Of a stretch of 64,000 nucleotides of DNA, positions 12,646 through 25,080 are shown in pieces. Origin of the DNA: Paragordius varius (Eukaryota > Nematomorpha). The stretch is taken from positions 4,340,001 through 4,404,000 of the forward strand of contig OZ176053.1 in assembly GCA_964247055.1 (NCBI GenBank). Reading direction: 5' to 3'. The translations under genes were made by a program, and so were the position numbers. The first letter of the stretch is position 1. Every line of letters starts with the position of its first letter. Under the pieces are notes generated by a model. It was not told where the DNA came from and made no database searches. It was given only the letters and a program-made list of their open reading frames with translations.

Positions 12646-13540
12646 TATATATCTTTGCAGATGTAACCATTGTTTAGAATAAATTATTATTCTTGATAAA
12701 ACGATATACTTGAGGAGGTTTATAAGAGATTTGGTTTTAAATCACAATTATACCTTAGAAAAACTTTATTTTGAAGATCAAGATCCTATGTATATGAAAA
12801 TTAAATATCGGTACCGTCACCACTAAAATATTGACAGCTGACCCTGTTGTGGTTTATTTTAAGAACCACGTAAAGTTTTACTCTCGAAATTTTGAAAAAG
12901 AGGGTTAAAGATCGAGAAAAAATGTCAAGTTAGGTCAAAATTTGTTTTCTTAAATAAAGAGTTGAATTTAAATGGAAACAAAATAGGCAATCAATAGTGT
13001 TTTAGGTAATAAAATAGAAAATATATGTTTTAGTTAATACATTTACAAAAACTTGCGTTAATATTGGCCATGATTGACACTTTAAAACAATTCCAACCTG
13101 TTCAAAGATACCTTAGATTAAAATTTTTGGTTATAAAAACTATTACGGGCAATAAATTAGTAACCTTTATCTCATATGATAAAAGTCTAATTTTGAGACA
13201 CCAGACTCCAAAAAAACAATTCAAATTGTTGGTTGAACTTTGTTTAAGTGGTATTATTAAACTATGTGTAGTAAGTAAGTATACCATGTGAAAAATATAA
13301 ACTATACTGGTTATATTTTAAACATAGCCAAAGGACCATATTTTATATCAATTTATATTTAATTAATGGGGTGTATGTAGGAATTATTTATTTAATTTTT
13401 ATGAGAGTATTTTTAAATATACTCGTCTCGTATAGTATCATAAATATTTAGTTTAAAACAGTGGTAGCCTAAAAATAACAAAAAATTTTTTAATTCTTAT
13501 TATAAATTTCGGTATTTTCTTACGACAAGCTTTGTTTGAC
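12646..13540. other. non-coding spacer
   Basis: AT-rich. A 75-codon open frame at 13064-13291 overlaps an opposite-strand frame of similar length. It has no family resemblance and no convincing splice neighbours. Confidence 0.4.
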
Positions 13541-13957
13541 CCTTCGATTCAACTTGGGGTATCTAAATACCCCAGATTAAATTTTAGTTAGGATTTTTAA
13601 AAAACTACTGAAGAAAACGGTCCCAATTTAAATTTATGCTTCTATCCTAATAAAAATTATATAAATATGCCAAAATATCTAAATAAAATTTTGTTTTGAA
13701 ATAAAAGTTCCATGTCAAACTACTTCGACGCCATTTTTATTTTTCAAAATTGTTGCAAAATATCGTCTTCATATATTTGCAAGGGTAAAATTAAAGCAAA
13801 TTTTTTATATCAACTACTTATAAATTTTTTTATATATTTCGGTTTATAAATGTATAAGTGCAAAATTTTGCCATGGTTTCGATTCCTTCCATATTTTTTA
13901 AAGAATTTAATTTTAAACAGGCCTGGGGTATTTAACTACCCCAATTTGAATCGAAGG
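13541..13957. mobile_element. 417-bp foldback/MITE element with palindromic ends
   Basis: The ends are inverted copies: CCTTCGATTCAACTTGGGG on the left and CCCCAATTTGAATCGAAGG on the right. Similarity continues inward through GGGGTAT/GTTAAATACCCC, so each end can also fold on itself (GGGGTA..TACCCC). Outside the ends TTTGAC and ACTAAA are only weakly complementary, so the target duplication, and therefore the superfamily, is not clear. There is no open frame of note inside. Confidence 0.65.
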
Positions 13958-15571
13958 ACTAAATGTGTTATATTCAAGTGTTAAAATTATCTTGTGTATA
14001 TAGAAAATGTATGGACTAATATTATAATAATAATAAATTTTTATAAAATTTGACATTGCAATACTTTTGAATGATTATTAAATCTGAAAACCAAAATTTT
14101 AAACATTGGCTCAGGTTAATATAGAAGCAATTCTTAATTAAACCGTGTTCTATAAAAATCTATGAAGGAAGGTTCAACTGTATCATAAAAATCGGATTCT
14201 CAGAAACTTCTAAAACACACTCAAAGTTTGATATATATACTTTTATTGATCCAAATACATCCGTAATTATTAAATATATTAATTTTAAAATTGTTTTATT
14301 TTATCGTCAAAATCCATTTTTTGGCCAAAAATATACACATAAATCATAACAAAACTTTTAAGTATTTTTAGATTTTATTTTCTTTCATAAAAACAGATAT
14401 TTTTGTATAAATTTATAATAACAAAACGGTCATAAAAATATGGCAAATATTGAAAAAAAAATTAAAACTTTTTTAAAAGAAACACCAGCTAATAGATATT
14501 AAAAATGAATGTTATGTATGGTGTTATTGCCAAAATATGACATTTTATAGTTTCTTTGATGTCTTCCATTTATACGAACAAAAAAAGTATATAATTCGAA
14601 AACAACCATTTTTTACCTGGCAGCCTAACACACAATTAATTATATTTTAAATAAAAAAGGATTCTTTGATGATTATATATATATGGTATATACTTTGATT
14701 CTTAGAAACACAAAAGTTTTAAAAAACTCTTTTTTTTCAATGTTTTTGTTTGGTAAAACTGCTCTCCAAAAAAACTTGGTAGATGTTTCTTTTTCTTATA
14801 ATAGGTATATGACATAAAAAATTGTTTTTTTATGGTCGAGGTGGAGTTAATTTAATATATTATAATTTTTGTTACTACAAGATATATATATATATATAAT
14901 TATTTTATGCATATATATATATATAAATAGTTTAATTTATGCGAAAAGATGATACAATATTAAATTTTTGTAAGAAAAAAGGACAAAAATGTAAAACACA
15001 CCGTATCTTATATATTAACCGCAAATAAGGTATTTAAGTTGACGCCAACCGTCTTCACTTGCACACTATAACAAAGAAAATAATTATACAAAAATAATTT
15101 GTTTCAAAAGATGTGTGTCTTTTGTTTATCTTTATCATCTCTAATACTTTTAGCTTCTATCCTCTATCAATTATAATATTTATTTAACATTTCATTAGAT
15201 TTGGTGTAATTTTTACCCTAGCTCGATATTTAAATCAAATATCTTAAAAAATTGGGCCGAACCTACAAATATGAACTCTATGGCCCTTTAGGATAAATAC
15301 AAAAAAATAATTTTTAAAAAATATGGAATTTCAAAAAATTGTTCCAAAATCTTCCCACCAATTTTAAAATTTTTGGTCTAATCGCTAATAGTGGGTATTA
15401 CAACGTATTGGGCTAATATAAACTATAACTTTAAAATGTTTTTTATTATTTGACAGCAAATTTTCGGAGTTCACAATTAGCGTTTCCGTTGGATGAAATT
15501 GCTAACCAAACTTTTATTATTTAGAAATTATTAAAGTTTAAAAAAACTGAAGCTTTTTTATCTCATATATA
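13958..15571. other. non-coding spacer
   Basis: AT-rich sequence with short TA microsatellites near 14885 and 14915. No gene recognised. Confidence 0.5.
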
Positions 15572-16698
15572 CCAGGTGTCATAAGTCAATGCTGGTTTGA
15601 CGAAGGGAAGTGTCAGTGGAAATATGCAGACAATGAATTTGACACATACCCTATTTTACTCATCTTATAAGTACGCCAAAAGGTAGAATCTTGTTTTTAT
15701 GATTTAATGATCATATCGAATTTCGATCCTGAAAAAGAACATTTGCGGCACGCATTTCTTTTCTTATTCCATCCTAAGAAAGAGGCTAGTGAGAGTATCA
15801 TTTTATGAAAAAAACATATGAGGAACTTCCATCGATTAAAACATGTGAAAATAATTGGCGAATAAAAGTTGTAATAATGCGAAAGGTGGTCGCTTAGTCA
15901 TACTCAACTGCGAAAACAATAAAGTGAAGATATATTTTTGGGCAATACATGTATTACAGAACAAAACAATCCTTAGATGTCTACGAAGAATGGAAAATAT
16001 AAACTAGGAAAATGAGTTTCGCACAATATGAATGAACGTCAAATGGAAAATCAAAAGTGGCTTGTAAAATCCTCGTTTACACGAAATAAAATCATTCATC
16101 GGGCTGTGACGGGCGGTGGAAAGTGGGTTAATTTCATAAATCCATGGTAGATATAATCGTGGCTTTCAGCCAAGCGGTCCATCAATACCAAGGCCAAATG
16201 GCTTGGTGATATGCTCTATCCATGTCTTGTGCGACCAGAGTGGTACTATATATTATAAAGTTATGAAGTCCGATGAAACCGTTAATACACAACGTTATCA
16301 CCAACAATGGATTTATTTAAACCATGCATTAATCGAAAAACGACCTGAATGGGCCATAAGATATGGCAAAGTGATATTAAAACAAAGCGAAAGACGCTTT
16401 TAAATTTCTTCAAAGTATTCTTCCGCATCCGCTGTATGACCTAAAGCTATCGGGCTATATTTGCATCAATGGGACACACGAGCGCAGAGCAGAACCAATA
16501 ATTTTGCAGACGTTTAAAAATGGCTTGAAAATGATTTGCCGCAAATCGGATTTTCTGGCTAGGTTTTTCTATATTTCCTGAGATGGGTTAAATGCGAAAA
16601 GCCGATGGACAATATCTTGTATAAAATAACTAATTCTTTTCCCATCAAAATTACGTACTTTTTATCAAAAAAGCGGTAAAAACTCATGACTACACCTG
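15572..16698 (+). pseudogene. decayed mariner element (copy 1) with transposase remnant
   Basis: The left end CCAGGTGTCATAAG and right end ATGACTACACCTG are inverted, next to TA. In between, pieces of mariner transposase are readable in order: PEKEHLRHAFLF (15731-15766), YEELPSIKTCEN (from 15817), GGKWVNFINPW (from 16110), DQSGTIYYKVMKSDETVN and RYHQQWIYLNHALIEKRPEW (16203-16403), then LPHPLYD. The catalytic DD34D region is broken: readings change frame between blocks and VILKQSERRF replaces the usual ILxHDNAxxH. The element cannot code for a transposase. Mauritiana- or irritans-like affinity is possible. Confidence 0.8.
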
Positions 16699-18496
16699 TT
16701 GTAATGTTAAATAGTTAGCATAATCATCTTTTCTAATATTTCTGCCTTTATATATGGCAATAAGGTAAAGATATTACAGCTAACTTATTAAGGAAAGTCA
16801 CGAAAATTTTTTGCTATTTTTTATATATCACAAATTCAAAATAATCATGACCAATCTCTTATTCAAATTCGGAAGTTGATGTAAAACTTAAACTATTAGA
16901 TAATTTTTTTATTTAAGCTTTATATCACGCATTTTGTACAGTATTGCTTAAATAAAAAATCTTTTTTAGAGACGAATATCTATTATAAATATTATGTATG
17001 GAAGTATTATGGTTTTCAAAATATAGCATATCTTTTGCTGTTGGCTACTTGTTAATAATATTTTTGAGCAAATCAATTTGCGCTGTTTTTTTGTTATTTG
17101 ATTCAATATGTTTGTGCTTTTAATAACAGCTTAAAAATTATAGTAAACCACGAGGTGATAGTTATATTTGTATAAACCGAAGTCTTCTTTTTCGAAAGTA
17201 TTGGCCATAAAGTCATCATTTTTAGTAAAAAAGTATTGTTTGCGCTGTATACTCGTTTTCAAGGTGTTATCATATTAACCGATAATTAATAGTTTTTAGC
17301 TCTATTTCATGTAAACAGATATGCTAACAATGTAAGATACTCCTGACAGAATATTTTTTAAAAAAACTTAGTTTTTTTTGTTTAAAGAGTTCGGACTTTT
17401 GTGTAATTAGACCATAAAAGCTTAAAATTCTCACCACCCCAAGGGGTGAGACGATCAATACAAATAATAAGTGAAATATTTCGAAAAAATATATGACAAC
17501 AGTCTAATCATCAATATCGATATATTAAAATGTTTCATTAACCAAAAACTACAATTAATGACACCCCCTTTTTCATATGAAAAAATGATTTTTTTAGCCA
17601 AAACCAGTGGATGTTCTTAAACGACCACGCATGTAGACCATTTAGCTTTAGATTCGTGGAAACTGATTTTTAACTTTTTTAATTTTTTGGTTACTAAATA
17701 TTTGGCTAAATAAAATTAAATACTATACATATTATTAATGGACAACTGTTTTTTGCTAGAAGCGACATATAAATTAGGCGTTTCATGATAGTTAAGAAGA
17801 TTTACACTACATAAAATAATATGAAATAAATTGAATCCAACCATGTATAAAATCTTTTTAAATACATATATACTTTACACATAATATGATTTATGATTTT
17901 ACTAGACTTACACAAAACATAAAAGGATACCACAAAAATTGAATATAAAAAAGACAAAAAAAATGTAAATTCTTTTGTCTTATATATGTATATCAAAGAG
18001 ATATACATCAAAGAACAATTTTTAAAAAATCGAAAAAAAACGTTTTAAATTTAGGTATCACAAATAAATGTTTTTAAGTCGACCGGACTTTTAAAAAAAT
18101 CGTATGTCTCTATCTTCATAATTAATATTATATAGATATAGGCCATGATAAAACTTGTATAATAGTAAATGGTCCAGTTCATTAGCGACAAATTTCGTTC
18201 ACATTATTTGTGTGACAATAAGAGGTGAAAATTAATCTTCATTGTATATTTAGTAGTTTGTATGTGCATCTTCTGGCATGTCGCCAATAGCGTTGTTAAA
18301 TATAATTTGGAGTTGTTACCAACTAATAAAAAGGTGCATTACTATGGTGATGCAAAAATTCAATTTTAACAAAAAATGACTAAGCCGTATCCAAAACTAA
18401 GATAAAAAAAGGCCCAATTATCACTTTTACCTTAATATTTCATGGTCTTAAAAGTTTTCCATTGATTTTAAATATACAGTTAAAAGTCTTTTTTTC
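16699..18496. other. non-coding spacer
   Basis: AT-rich. The 69-codon minus frame at 17802-18011 is Ile/Phe/Tyr-rich, as expected from base composition alone. Nothing else recognised. Confidence 0.5.
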
Positions 18497-18645
18497 CTTT
18501 TTTTATATTAAAGGGTAAGGACTTAAATTGCATCCGGACATGCGAAGGTCTTAACACTCGCCTGCCCAGGGCTGACAGTGATGATGGAAAAAATGCGTAG
18601 TTTCGGGGTTCGAACTCTGGCACCTAGTGTAAGAGTCCGGCGCCG
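18497..18645 (-). repeat. tRNA-derived SINE, 5'-truncated copy
   Basis: On the minus strand it reads GGCGCCGGACTCTTACACT, then a box-B match AGAGTTCGAACCCCG, then CCATCATCACTGTCAGCCC, TTAAGTCCTTACCC and an A-rich tail. It matches the plus-strand copy at 38494-38660 throughout. The head upstream of GGCGCCGG, where box A should lie, is missing. Confidence 0.7.
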
Positions 18646-21600
18646 ATTTTAAAAATTATATTTAAGTCCTGGCTTTTTGCGAAAATGCTAATTTTACGCG
18701 GGGTGACCTGACAACTTTCAACTATGTTCATTTAAAAATGTATAAAGTAATTGTAATATTTTATTCGAATAGGCGTGCGTTCATTACGTTTTCCATAAAA
18801 TTTCTTCCTAAGCCAACTAGCCTTACATTTTTTTAAAATTTATACTAGATGATCAAATGTTGTAAATTAGGAATCTATTAATTTTGATAGTAGATATATC
18901 TAAATAATTAGATATAATCGCAATTAATTACATTTTATTTGTGTTGTTTTTAGATTAAAACTAAAGATATGATTAATTATTATGACAAATAATGATCCTT
19001 TTTTCAAGGTCAATTAATTTTTGATAAATATATGTGGCAGTTTTGGATATTTAATCTATTTTAGATATAAAGTTGATAATTATTATTAACTTGTATTATG
19101 ATATCTAGGTTTGGGCTTTTTACAAATTCCATCTTTTTCATCTTTGTTAATGATAAATCATTTTTTAAGAAATATATGAACTTGAATTATTTTGTCTGAT
19201 GCCAATATAGAAATTACCCATCAATAGATTTGGTTATAATAGGTTTTACTGCAAATCACAATTTTCTTAACTAATACTAAATCTAAGCTTGACTCAATTC
19301 TTTTGATTTTGCCATTTATCATTGGGTTGTAAGGAATAATTAGACGTGTAATAAAAACAACAAGCCTGCCCACAAATTAGTAATAAAGCACATTATTATG
19401 GCAATCAAAATAATGGTTGATTAAAAAAATTGATTTCTAAAGTATCCATTTTATTTGCCTATAACAAAAGATTTAGATTTTTATTTTATTTGGTGCCATA
19501 CTGTATTCATTTCCTTATTCGAACTAAAATTGATTAATCCGCATAATCAATTAAAAAGTTCTGAATGTTAAGATATATATACAGGTAAGACATCTCTAAA
19601 ACTGAATCAACGATGGGAATAATAAATATTACAAATTTATTTCTTGTGTGAAGGATTTATTATATTTATGTTTGAAATTATTTAGATAACTATTTTATTA
19701 GGAATAAAGCTAATCGCCCAAAACAGCTTTAAGTTATTATTTTTAACACTGTATGCCTACCGATAATAATTAATAAATATTAGAGTTCATGATTTTGTTT
19801 TTCAAGTGTTTTTATCCTTCATAAAGTGTATAAAACATTTTAGCATATAACCGCCATCCGAATATTCTACAAATCACAATTTATAATTGAGTATTAAATC
19901 CAATTTACTTTAGGCTACTGACTATATAAACAAATTAAAAAAAACTACGTCTGCCCAATTTAATACTAAATTAGAGAAGAAGAGTTAGTCCACAACGGTA
20001 GATTTATACAGATCTAGATAGCGTCTGCGGTGTGAATATTGTCTAAAAATAATCCAATAAAAACCCCTTTTTATATTTAAATATATGAGGTGGCCTATGA
20101 TTATAGGGTCATAGTGGTACATTGTTTTATAACAATTAAATAAACATTCCTACCAAATTATTTTACGGTGTATTAGTCAGTAGCATTCTTAAATTAGTAA
20201 AATGCCATAAAATTGGTTGTTAAACTCGATAACTTTTAATCACATTAACAAATATAAAACTAAAATCTTATAGCCATGAAAGCTATTTGTTAAGCTATAG
20301 GATATTTCCCAAACCCATTTAAGGTGTATATGGCCATTATTTCTTCTGCCAATAATTACTAATTTGTTAACATCTAAATAATTTATAAACAATCAGACAC
20401 AATGTATAGAATAATTACAATATAATTACAATCAATGTGTCTGAAAGTCAAATTATTTATCTAATAACTATCAAATCTTAATATAAACTAATATAATGGT
20501 TGGTTATTTATTTATATTGATATATATATATATATATATATATATTGTGTCTTCAACAAATTATTTGTTAATGCATTTGTTCAATAAATCATATTTATTT
20601 TAAGGCTCACGATTAAGGTTTTGTTTTTTGAAACTTTTTTCTATCTTCTTGCATAAGGTTAACTTAACAATAATTGCTTAATATTTATATATTAATATAT
20701 AATTTTTTTTCTTATAGTCATAATGTTAATTCATAAATATTACATAAGATTTCGCCATTAGGTACCAAATATTTTATAATATGTCTTAATTAGGCTAAAT
20801 TAATGGAAAATAAATTTTTCAACCATCTCATTTAAATCAGTATAAACATTATACCATACGATATTTTTATTTCACTGAGTTAATAACTGAGTTTTTGTGA
20901 GGTACGATGGTAATGAAAACTTTAAAATACTTACATTGGCCTTTTTTAATTGGGGTTAGAATAATTTCAAGCCACATATAAATAGGGTTATGTGATAATC
21001 CTGCATATCTTCACAATAAATGGATTAATTATATATGATAATTTTAAAAAGTGCTATGAAATTATTATAAACCAATAGTAATATTTTTACAAGGAGGAAT
21101 CCTTAAAAGAAAGGTGAAGATATTAACCAGTATTAAGTTACTTTAGGGGGTGTAACCGGATTGTCCTGCGTAACTGACACCAGTTGCTTTCAAAAATTTG
21201 ATTAAGTAACGGTCTCTTCTAATTTGAAACCCAATTTGGTTTAAAAATTATAATTTCATAATACAAACTTTTGTTCTATCATAAAATTTATCAGAAATGA
21301 TTTACAATAAATTATATTAAAATAATATTTCATTTAAAAATTTGTATAAATTTATGGAAAAGTGAGTTGACTTTAAGTTTTATAATGCATTTTGATTTTG
21401 AATGAAACAACCATTATTATTATAATGTTATATACACTAAATCCATAAAATTTAGAACGTTAACCGATTATATTATTAAAGAACCTAAAAGAAAACCACA
21501 AGCTTCGTAAATAAATCGAATACGAGTTCAAAACCCAGTTTTAGTAATTTTTTTATATTTTTAAGTAGTTGATGACTTTTTTTGGGTTAAAATAATCAGA

Positions 21601-21995
21601 GCATATGCTGTTCAATTATTTTTAGTCATTAATTTGTCAGGCGCTAGGAAAGTTCCCAAAAACGGTTTTTTTCAACTGGTTCCATGTTATGATGAAATTA
21701 AAATGTTTTTGGCGCTCTAAAAACCCAAGGAATCATTTCAAAGGTAGTATATAAAAAGCAAATTTTTATAATTATTTTGCAAAGTTTAAAACCACCGTTT
21801 GATTTCCTTATTATCATACTTCATTTAGTCATTTATAAAAATGCAAATATCTTGGTGAATTCATGTTACTAAAAGTGTAATATACAGTAAATTATATTGG
21901 GTATTTGCTTTTTTCGCGCTTCATAATTTATATCTTTTAATTGGCTATGCCTTATTTTAGTAACTAATTATCTGCTTAGTGTTAAGGTTGACATA
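18646..21995. other. non-coding spacer
   Basis: AT-rich, with a TA microsatellite at 20520-20544. No exon, RNA gene or named repeat found. Confidence 0.5.
20520..20544. repeat. TA microsatellite
   Basis: Pure alternating TA run in intergenic sequence. Confidence 0.9.
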
Positions 21996-22955
21996 TCAGT
22001 TGTAGTCATAGATTATTACCGATTCAACTAGGAAAAGATGTTAGCAAAAAGTACGCAGTTGATTTATTTGATCTTAACCCATTTTGTCAATCTTACATTT
22101 TACTACAAACACACACAAATTGAGTTCGTATAAAACGGGCGCCTTATTTTTATCATTCAGTAATGAGGTCGAGTTTTATGCCCGAAAAGAAATATTTGCA
22201 GCACGCATTGCCATCAGAAGAAAAATGTTAAAAATGCTGGCTGAAACATATGTTGGACATATTCTATAGAATAACACATGTGAAACATGGTTTTGCAATA
22301 TTAAAAGTTGTGATTTAATGTGAAATGTTTTGGCGGTAGACCACACAATTGCAAAAACGATCAAGTGTACGTTATTCAATAATGACCAAACTCACTCAAC
22401 AATTGGCAAAAATCCGGTTCAGCACTCGTGCCGAATAACTTCGCAAAAAGACTGCGCTCTGTGTCTGATGGGATCAGAGCGATATTTTTATGATCAACTT
22501 TTGTAACCCGTTGAAGCAGTTAATACACAACGCTATAGCCAACAAATAATAAAAGAGCATTAATAAAAACGACCGGAATCGACCAAATAACATGGCAAAG
22601 TTATATTGCTACATGGCAAGCACCGTTTTGCACTTCACCATTGAAAGTCACCTTAAAATCGCTTCGATGGGAAATTCTTTCGCATCCGCAGTACTTTCCT
22701 GGCATGGCATCATCTGACTAATGCAACTTCATAATCATGCATCCTAGCAGAGCGGCACTTCAATAATTTTGTAGACGTTAAATGGCTTGATGAATGGGTC
22801 GTAAAAGACAATCAGTTTTTCTTGTACAGCATTCATATATTACATAAGAGATGTGTGTGGAAGTAAATGCACAATATTTTGAATCGAATTAATAATTGAT
22901 TTTTCAAAATTCACGTTTTCACAAAAAAATCGGAAAAAATTTATGACTTTACCTA
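21996..22955 (+). pseudogene. decayed mariner element (copy 2) with transposase remnant
   Basis: Inverted ends CAGTTGTAGTCATA and TATGACTTTACCTA flank readable transposase pieces: MPEKKYLQHALP from the ATG at 22178, a degenerate ETYGxHxxS..TCExWF region (to about 22290), PVEAVNTQRYSQQ (from 22511), then WEILSHPQYFPGMASSD and VNAQYFES. Frames change between blocks and much of the centre is unreadable. The ends and protein blocks resemble copy 1, so they look like two members of one family inserted at different times. Confidence 0.75.
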
Positions 22956-25078
22956 TATGATAAATTTAAATCTTTTTTAATGCAGAAAATGATATTAAAG
23001 TTTGTTTGGTGTCGATTGGTTTTTTATGCAATAAAAAGTAAATTTGTTAATACAATCAAACCCACCTAATATTACAAATAAACAAACTTAAAGTTTTAGC
23101 GGTGTTTTACAGAATTAGAATTGGCCTCAGTTCTTCATGGTAAGCACATCGTCCGGTTCTCAACAATTGAAATTGGTTAAATTTTTATAAAATTTTGTTA
23201 GCTGAGGTGGAAGGAAAAAAATCAATACTCAATTGAAAAAAAACCAAATTTATTGAATATAAACGCTATAACTGGTATATTTATATATCGAAATAATTTA
23301 ACGTTTTACAATAAAATCCTATCCATTGAAATTAAAACCTGGTCTAAATAAGAAAAAAAAGATATGCAGAATAAGTCAATACTTTTTTATCTCATATCGC
23401 TTATACTGTTTGATATCTAATTAAAAGTGTCGGGTTAATCTATTATATTAGTTTCGCTTACACTAAATTCGTTACTTTTGTTTTAATTTTTGACATTATG
23501 AATAATGACCCTTTTCGGCAATAATATAACCAAATTATTAAAAAACCTATAAACGATATCATAAATTGGAATATATTTATGATAGATCATACGTATGAAA
23601 TGTTATTATATCTCCTTTTATATAATCCAAAAGCTAAAATTACAATTGTACATTAAAGCAATTTCCTTGACAAATACACTAACTTTCCCTTAATAATTAT
23701 ATCTATTAATCTGCATATTATTAAAGAGTGAATAGGATTAATTTGACTAAATTTGTATATATTATAATAATGAGCATATCTTTGATTTTATCAAAAGTTT
23801 GTTTTGTTCCGTTTGGATATACATATAGAAAAGTAATGACCCTACTCTGACTTTGTCCAACTATATCAACCAATTTTAAAGCAATTAGTTTAACTACCAT
23901 AGCACTGTTTCTATCTCAGAAAGAAAGATTTATTGGTAGATTAAAAAATTATTTATTAGATTAATATTTGGATTATTAATACCTCATAAGTTAGATGATC
24001 TGAAAAAAACTTTGCTTTAACCATATTTTTTAGCTAAAAAATAATAAGTACTTAATATCCTATTTTATAATTATTTATATTATATGCAAGATTGGACAAA
24101 TAATATAGCAAATAATTAAAAATTATTATAATATATTATAATTATTATATTAAAGTAAGTATCTATCAGATAGTATTAGATAAAAACAGAAAGAAAGATT
24201 TAAAATGTATGGTAATATATGTAATTTATTTATTTATTAGTTAGTTGATTTAGTAAATCCACATTGGCTTTCTCATACATGCACTACATTTGAATATATA
24301 ATTATTCTAATGATTCTTATATCCACTCTTGAAAAAAAACTAATAAATATCATTATAATATTCGTAATATTTCTATCTAGCCAGTCCGTTTCTATATAAG
24401 CGAAGAAAAAACTAAATATATTAAAAAAATAATCCAAACAAATTTATTCTGTTATATCTTTTATTTATGTATGTAATCTATTTAGTTTAAACCTTAAAAT
24501 TGGAAATGTTTGTGGTTATAGAAGAGCAATTTTTTTATTGTTAAAAATGTATGAGGAAAATATTATAATATATGTTAACAATGGATGTATATCAATCTAT
24601 ATGAAAAAAATAAATATTAGTCCTTATTTTATTTAAACCAATTTAATGTAATGAACTAGGTATAACCGTTATCTAAAATATTCCAAAAAATAAATTACAT
24701 TTTTTTAATATAAAGTTTTATTCAATTATTCATATATGTATACCAAAATTTTATATATAAACCTGTAATAATAGTATATAAATTTAAATAATTCATACCA
24801 AATATTTAAGATTCAGTTCTTATGTTTGAATCTAAAAATGGAATACTCAAAAATAATAATTCATAAAATATTTTAAACTCCAAATTTATTTACAATAGGT
24901 AATTTATTAAAATTAAAAAAACATTACATAGCCAGTATTCATGGTGTTTGTTTTAGTGTTGTTATTTGCGCCGTTACAAAACAACAAACATATATAATAT
25001 TGTAATAAGATAAAATAATTATATAAATATATTATAAAAAAATATATTTTTTAAAGTTTTCCCCAAAAATTATTTATT
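22956..25078. other. non-coding, 3' flank of CNOT1
   Basis: AT-rich. The right end is the CNOT1 3' untranslated region, read on the minus strand. No other gene seen. Confidence 0.5.
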
Positions 25079-25080
25079 TT
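25072..25080 (-). terminator. CNOT1 poly(A) signal overlapping the stop codon
   Basis: The minus strand reads AAATAAAATAAATAATT, so AATAAA words begin at the TAA stop itself. A signal this close would leave a very short 3' untranslated region. More distal signals are possible in this AT-rich DNA. Confidence 0.3.

Noticed and set aside
13064-13291. 75-codon plus frame with an opposite-strand partner
   Set aside because: No family, no splice neighbours, isolated in non-coding DNA.
17802-18011. 69-codon minus frame
   Set aside because: Ile/Phe/Tyr composition as expected from AT-rich DNA.
18595-18625. Possible tRNA gene from a GGTTCGAACTC box
   Set aside because: No acceptor stem or box A; it is the box-B region of a SINE shared with 38494-38660.
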